From NCBI GenBank assembly GCA_900550965.1, contig URUC01000050.1, forward strand, positions 1 to 15,085: a stretch of DNA of 15,085 nucleotides, in the 5' to 3' direction. The DNA is from an uncultured Collinsella sp. (GTDB lineage Bacteria > Actinomycetota > Coriobacteriia > Coriobacteriales > Coriobacteriaceae). Both the position numbers and the translations under genes were made by a program. This document shows, piece after piece, positions 13,465-15,085 of this stretch (the first letter of the stretch is position 1; each line of letters opens with the position of its first letter). Below the pieces are notes generated by a model, which did not search any database, was not told the origin of the DNA, and was given only the letters and a program-made list of their open reading frames with translations.

Positions 13465-13494
13465 TTGACAGCCCCCAAGGTTGCATCGTATTAT
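13465..13494 (+). promoter_or_regulatory. Strong sigma-70-type promoter of the tRNA-tuf operon
   Basis: A consensus -35 TTGACA (13465-13470) and -10 TATTAT (13489-13494) are separated by 18 bp. Transcription should begin near 13501, about 55 nt before tRNA-Tyr. The leader can form a hairpin, GGTCC (13517-13521) with GGACC (13533-13537). The promoter would serve three tRNAs and tuf. Confidence 0.85.
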
Positions 13495-13556
13495 CTTTTT
13501 CGTTCGCGGGGGCGGCGGTCCAAAAGACCAAAGGACCTGCGGATACTTGAACGATT

Positions 13557-13638
13557 GGGAGTTTGCCCGAGTGGTTAATGGGGACGGGCTGTAAACCCGT
13601 TGGCTCTGCCTACATAGGTTCGAATCCTATAGCTCCCA
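13557..13638 (+). tRNA. tRNA-Tyr, anticodon GUA
   Basis: The acceptor stem GGGAGTT (13557-13563) pairs with AGCTCCC (13631-13637) including one G-U pair, with discriminator A. The anticodon stem ACGGG/CCCGT encloses CTGTAAA, giving GTA. The long variable arm (GGC-TCT-GCC) is that expected of type II tRNA-Tyr. CCA is not encoded (the A is followed by CCC), unlike the three other tRNAs here. Confidence 0.96.
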
Positions 13639-13648
13639 CCCGTCAAGT

Positions 13649-13724
13649 GCCTGTATAGCTCAGTCGGTAGAGCACTTCGTTGGTAACGAAGAGGTCACCA
13701 GTTCAAGTCTGGTTGCAGGCTCCA
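13649..13724 (+). tRNA. tRNA-Thr, anticodon GGU
   Basis: The acceptor GCCTGTA (13649-13655) pairs with TGCAGGC (13714-13720), with one G-U pair. Discriminator T and an encoded CCA (13722-13724) follow. The anticodon stem CTTCG/CGAAG encloses TTGGTAA, giving GGT, for ACC and ACU codons. It lies 10 bp after tRNA-Tyr in the same transcript. Confidence 0.97.
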
Positions 13725-13727
13725 TCC

Positions 13728-13804
13728 GGCGGTGTAGCTCAGTTGGTTAGAGCACACGGTTCATACCCGTGGCGTCACTGGTTCGAATCCAGTCACCGCT
13801 ACCA
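13728..13804 (+). tRNA. tRNA-Met (elongator type), anticodon CAU
   Basis: The acceptor GGCGGTG (13728-13734) pairs with CACCGCT (13794-13800); the first pair is G-U. Discriminator A and an encoded CCA (13802-13804) follow. The anticodon stem CACGG/CCGTG encloses TTCATAC. The three G-C pairs typical of initiator tRNA are absent from the anticodon stem, so this is the elongator. A CAU tRNA-Ile read through lysidine is the alternative, but the acceptor and D-arm look Met-like. Confidence 0.93.
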
Positions 13805-13815
13805 TAGGTAACACG

Positions 13816-13846
13816 GTGGCTTCTCAATAGTATGTTGAGAGGCCAC
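13816..13846 (+). other. 12-bp hairpin between tRNA-Met and tuf
   Basis: GTGGCTTCTCAA (13816-13827) pairs with TTGAGAGGCCAC (13835-13846), with one G-U pair and a 7-nt loop. No T-run follows, so it is probably not a full terminator. It could be a processing site that separates tRNA from tuf mRNA, or an attenuator lowering tuf read-through. Confidence 0.6.
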
Positions 13847-13848
13847 TA

Positions 13849-13857
13849 TGGTATAAA
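13849..13857 (+). promoter_or_regulatory. Extended -10 element, possible internal tuf promoter
   Basis: TGGTATAAA carries the TGn extension and a TATAAA hexamer, 43 bp before the tuf start codon. No -35 box is visible at 16-18 bp upstream. It could give tuf a transcript independent of the tRNAs. Confidence 0.45.
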
Positions 13858-13900
13858 GGCAAAGTCCCGTCCGGGGACGACCTGTTAAGAGGAGGGCTTT

Positions 13901-15085
13901 ATGGCCAAAGAGAAGTTTGAGCGCACTAAGCCGCATGTTAACATCGGCACCATTGGTCACGTCGACCACGGCAAGACCACGCTGACCGCCGCCATTACCA
14001 AGTGGCTGTCTCTGCAGGGCAAGGCTCAGTTCGAGGCTTATGACTCCATCGACAAGGCCCCCGAGGAGAAGGAGCGCGGCATTACCATCAACACCGCTCA
14101 CGTGGAGTATGAGACCGAGAAGCGTCACTATGCCCACGTGGACTGCCCGGGCCACGCCGACTATATCAAGAACATGATCACCGGCGCTGCTCAGATGGAC
14201 GGTGCTATCCTGGTCATCGCCGCTTCCGACGGCCCCATGGCTCAGACCCGCGAGCACATCCTGCTCGCTCGTCAGGTTGGCGTTCCCTACATCGTCGTCT
14301 TCCTGAACAAGTGCGACATGGTCGACGATGACGAGCTCATCGACCTCGTCGAGATGGAGACCCGTGAGCTCCTCTCCGAGTACGATTTCCCCGGCGACGA
14401 CATCCCCGTCATCCGTGGTTCCGCTCTGGGCGCTCTCGAGGGCGACGCCAAGTGGATGGACGCTATCCGCGAGCTCATGAACGCCGTCGACGAGTACATC
14501 CCGACGCCTGCTCGTAACAACGACCTCCCCTTCCTGATGGCCGTTGAGGACGTTATGACCATCTCCGGCCGTGGTACCGTTGCTACCGGCCGTGTCGAGC
14601 GCGGTGAGCTCAAGCTCAACGAGCCCGTCGAGATTGTCGGCATCAAGGATACCCAGAACACCGTCGTTACCGGTATCGAGATGTTCCGTAAGTCCATGGA
14701 CTTCTGCGAGGCTGGCGACAACGTCGGTCTGCTGCTCCGCGGCATCAAGCGCGAGGACATCGAGCGCGGCCAGGTTCTCTGCAAGCCCGGTTCGGTTACC
14801 CCGCACACCAAGTTCACCGGCGAGATCTACGTTCTGACCAAGGAGGAGGGCGGCCGTCACACCCCGTTCTTCGATGGTTATCGTCCTCAGTTCTACTTCC
14901 GTACCACCGACGTTACCGGTACGGTCAAGCTCCCCGAGGGCACCGAGATGGCTATGCCTGGTGACCACATCACCATCGAGGGCGACCTCATCCACCCGAT
15001 CGCCATGGAGGAGGGCCTGCGCTTCGCTATCCGCGAGGGTGGCCACACCGTCGGTTCGGGCATCGTCTCCACGATCATTGAGTAA
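13901..15085 (+). CDS. tuf: Translation elongation factor Tu
   Basis: The product has 394 residues, complete, ending at the TAA that is the last codon of the window. EF-Tu carries aminoacyl-tRNA to the ribosome as a GTP complex. ATG 13901 follows AAGAGGAGGG (13887-13896). The GTPase motifs are intact: P-loop GHVDHGKT at 19-26, switch I ERGITINTAH with Thr62, DCPGH at 81-85, and NKCD at 136-139. Domains 2 and 3 follow with the usual SGRGTVATGRVERG and GGRHTPFF segments. Codon use is extremely restricted, as expected of a highly expressed gene, and this makes the opposite strand open over almost the whole gene. It is last in the visible tRNA-Tyr/Thr/Met transcript. In related gene orders rpmG, secE and nusG tend to follow, but that lies outside the window. 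Confidence 0.98.
   Translation: MAKEKFERTKPHVNIGTIGHVDHGKTTLTAAITKWLSLQGKAQFEAYDSIDKAPEEKERGITINTAHVEYETEKRHYAHVDCPGHADYIKNMITGAAQMDGAILVIAASDGPMAQTREHILLARQVGVPYIVVFLNKCDMVDDDELIDLVEMETRELLSEYDFPGDDIPVIRGSALGALEGDAKWMDAIRELMNAVDEYIPTPARNNDLPFLMAVEDVMTISGRGTVATGRVERGELKLNEPVEIVGIKDTQNTVVTGIEMFRKSMDFCEAGDNVGLLLRGIKREDIERGQVLCKPGSVTPHTKFTGEIYVLTKEEGGRHTPFFDGYRPQFYFRTTDVTGTVKLPEGTEMAMPGDHITIEGDLIHPIAMEEGLRFAIREGGHTVGSGIVSTIIE

Noticed and set aside
13799..15046. 415-codon open frame on the - strand opposite tuf
   Set aside because: It mirrors tuf exactly; the composition (Val/Leu/Asp/Gly-rich with no motif) is what highly biased codons give on the reverse strand.

Overview
The window looks like chromosomal DNA from a high-GC Gram-positive gut bacterium of the Coriobacteriia, most likely Collinsella or a close relative. 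The basis is strong GC-ending codon bias in the housekeeping genes, the order disA-ispD-ispF-cysS-rlmB-yacP, and general resemblance to that group. The genus is inference; no database search was possible.

Layout. (1) 1-2529, + strand: an accessory stretch, visibly less GC-rich than the rest. It holds the 3' end of one ABC-2-type membrane protein, a complete second one, and a toxin-antitoxin pair (RelB/DinJ-like antitoxin plus PIN-domain toxin) whose promoter lies inside an inverted repeat. (2) 2678-4135, + strand: pepD dipeptidase with a clear terminator. (3) 4262-6705, - strand: hipA and hipB (kinase toxin and HTH antitoxin, three operator-like palindromes upstream), then mntP, a manganese exporter. 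(4) 6933-12464, + strand: a tightly packed housekeeping cluster. disA (c-di-AMP synthase), ispD and ispF (isoprenoid MEP pathway) and cysS overlap or abut. A long imperfect hairpin and a strong terminator follow, then rlmB and a YacP/Rae1-like NYN nuclease. This is a shortened version of the Bacillus subtilis disA-to-yacP block, lacking yacL, gltX, cysE and mrnC. (5) 12465-13556: mostly non-coding. It holds a lone tRNA-Thr(UGU) with its own terminator, a three-unit hairpin array with an exact 80-bp period, and a second repeat family with direct and inverted copies. (6) 13465-15085, + strand: a strong sigma-70-type promoter, tRNA-Tyr, tRNA-Thr(GGU), tRNA-Met and tuf (EF-Tu), whose stop codon is the last codon of the window.

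Functionally, regions 4 and 6 concern translation (cysteine charging, 23S rRNA methylation, ribosome-linked mRNA cleavage, tRNAs, EF-Tu), plus cell-wall/DNA stress signalling and isoprenoid synthesis. Regions 1 and 3 carry two independent toxin-antitoxin modules within about 4.5 kb. The least explained DNA is 12540-13252: three repeat systems, of which the 80-bp-period array, with constant outer arms and inner stems that change but still pair, is the best candidate for something undescribed.
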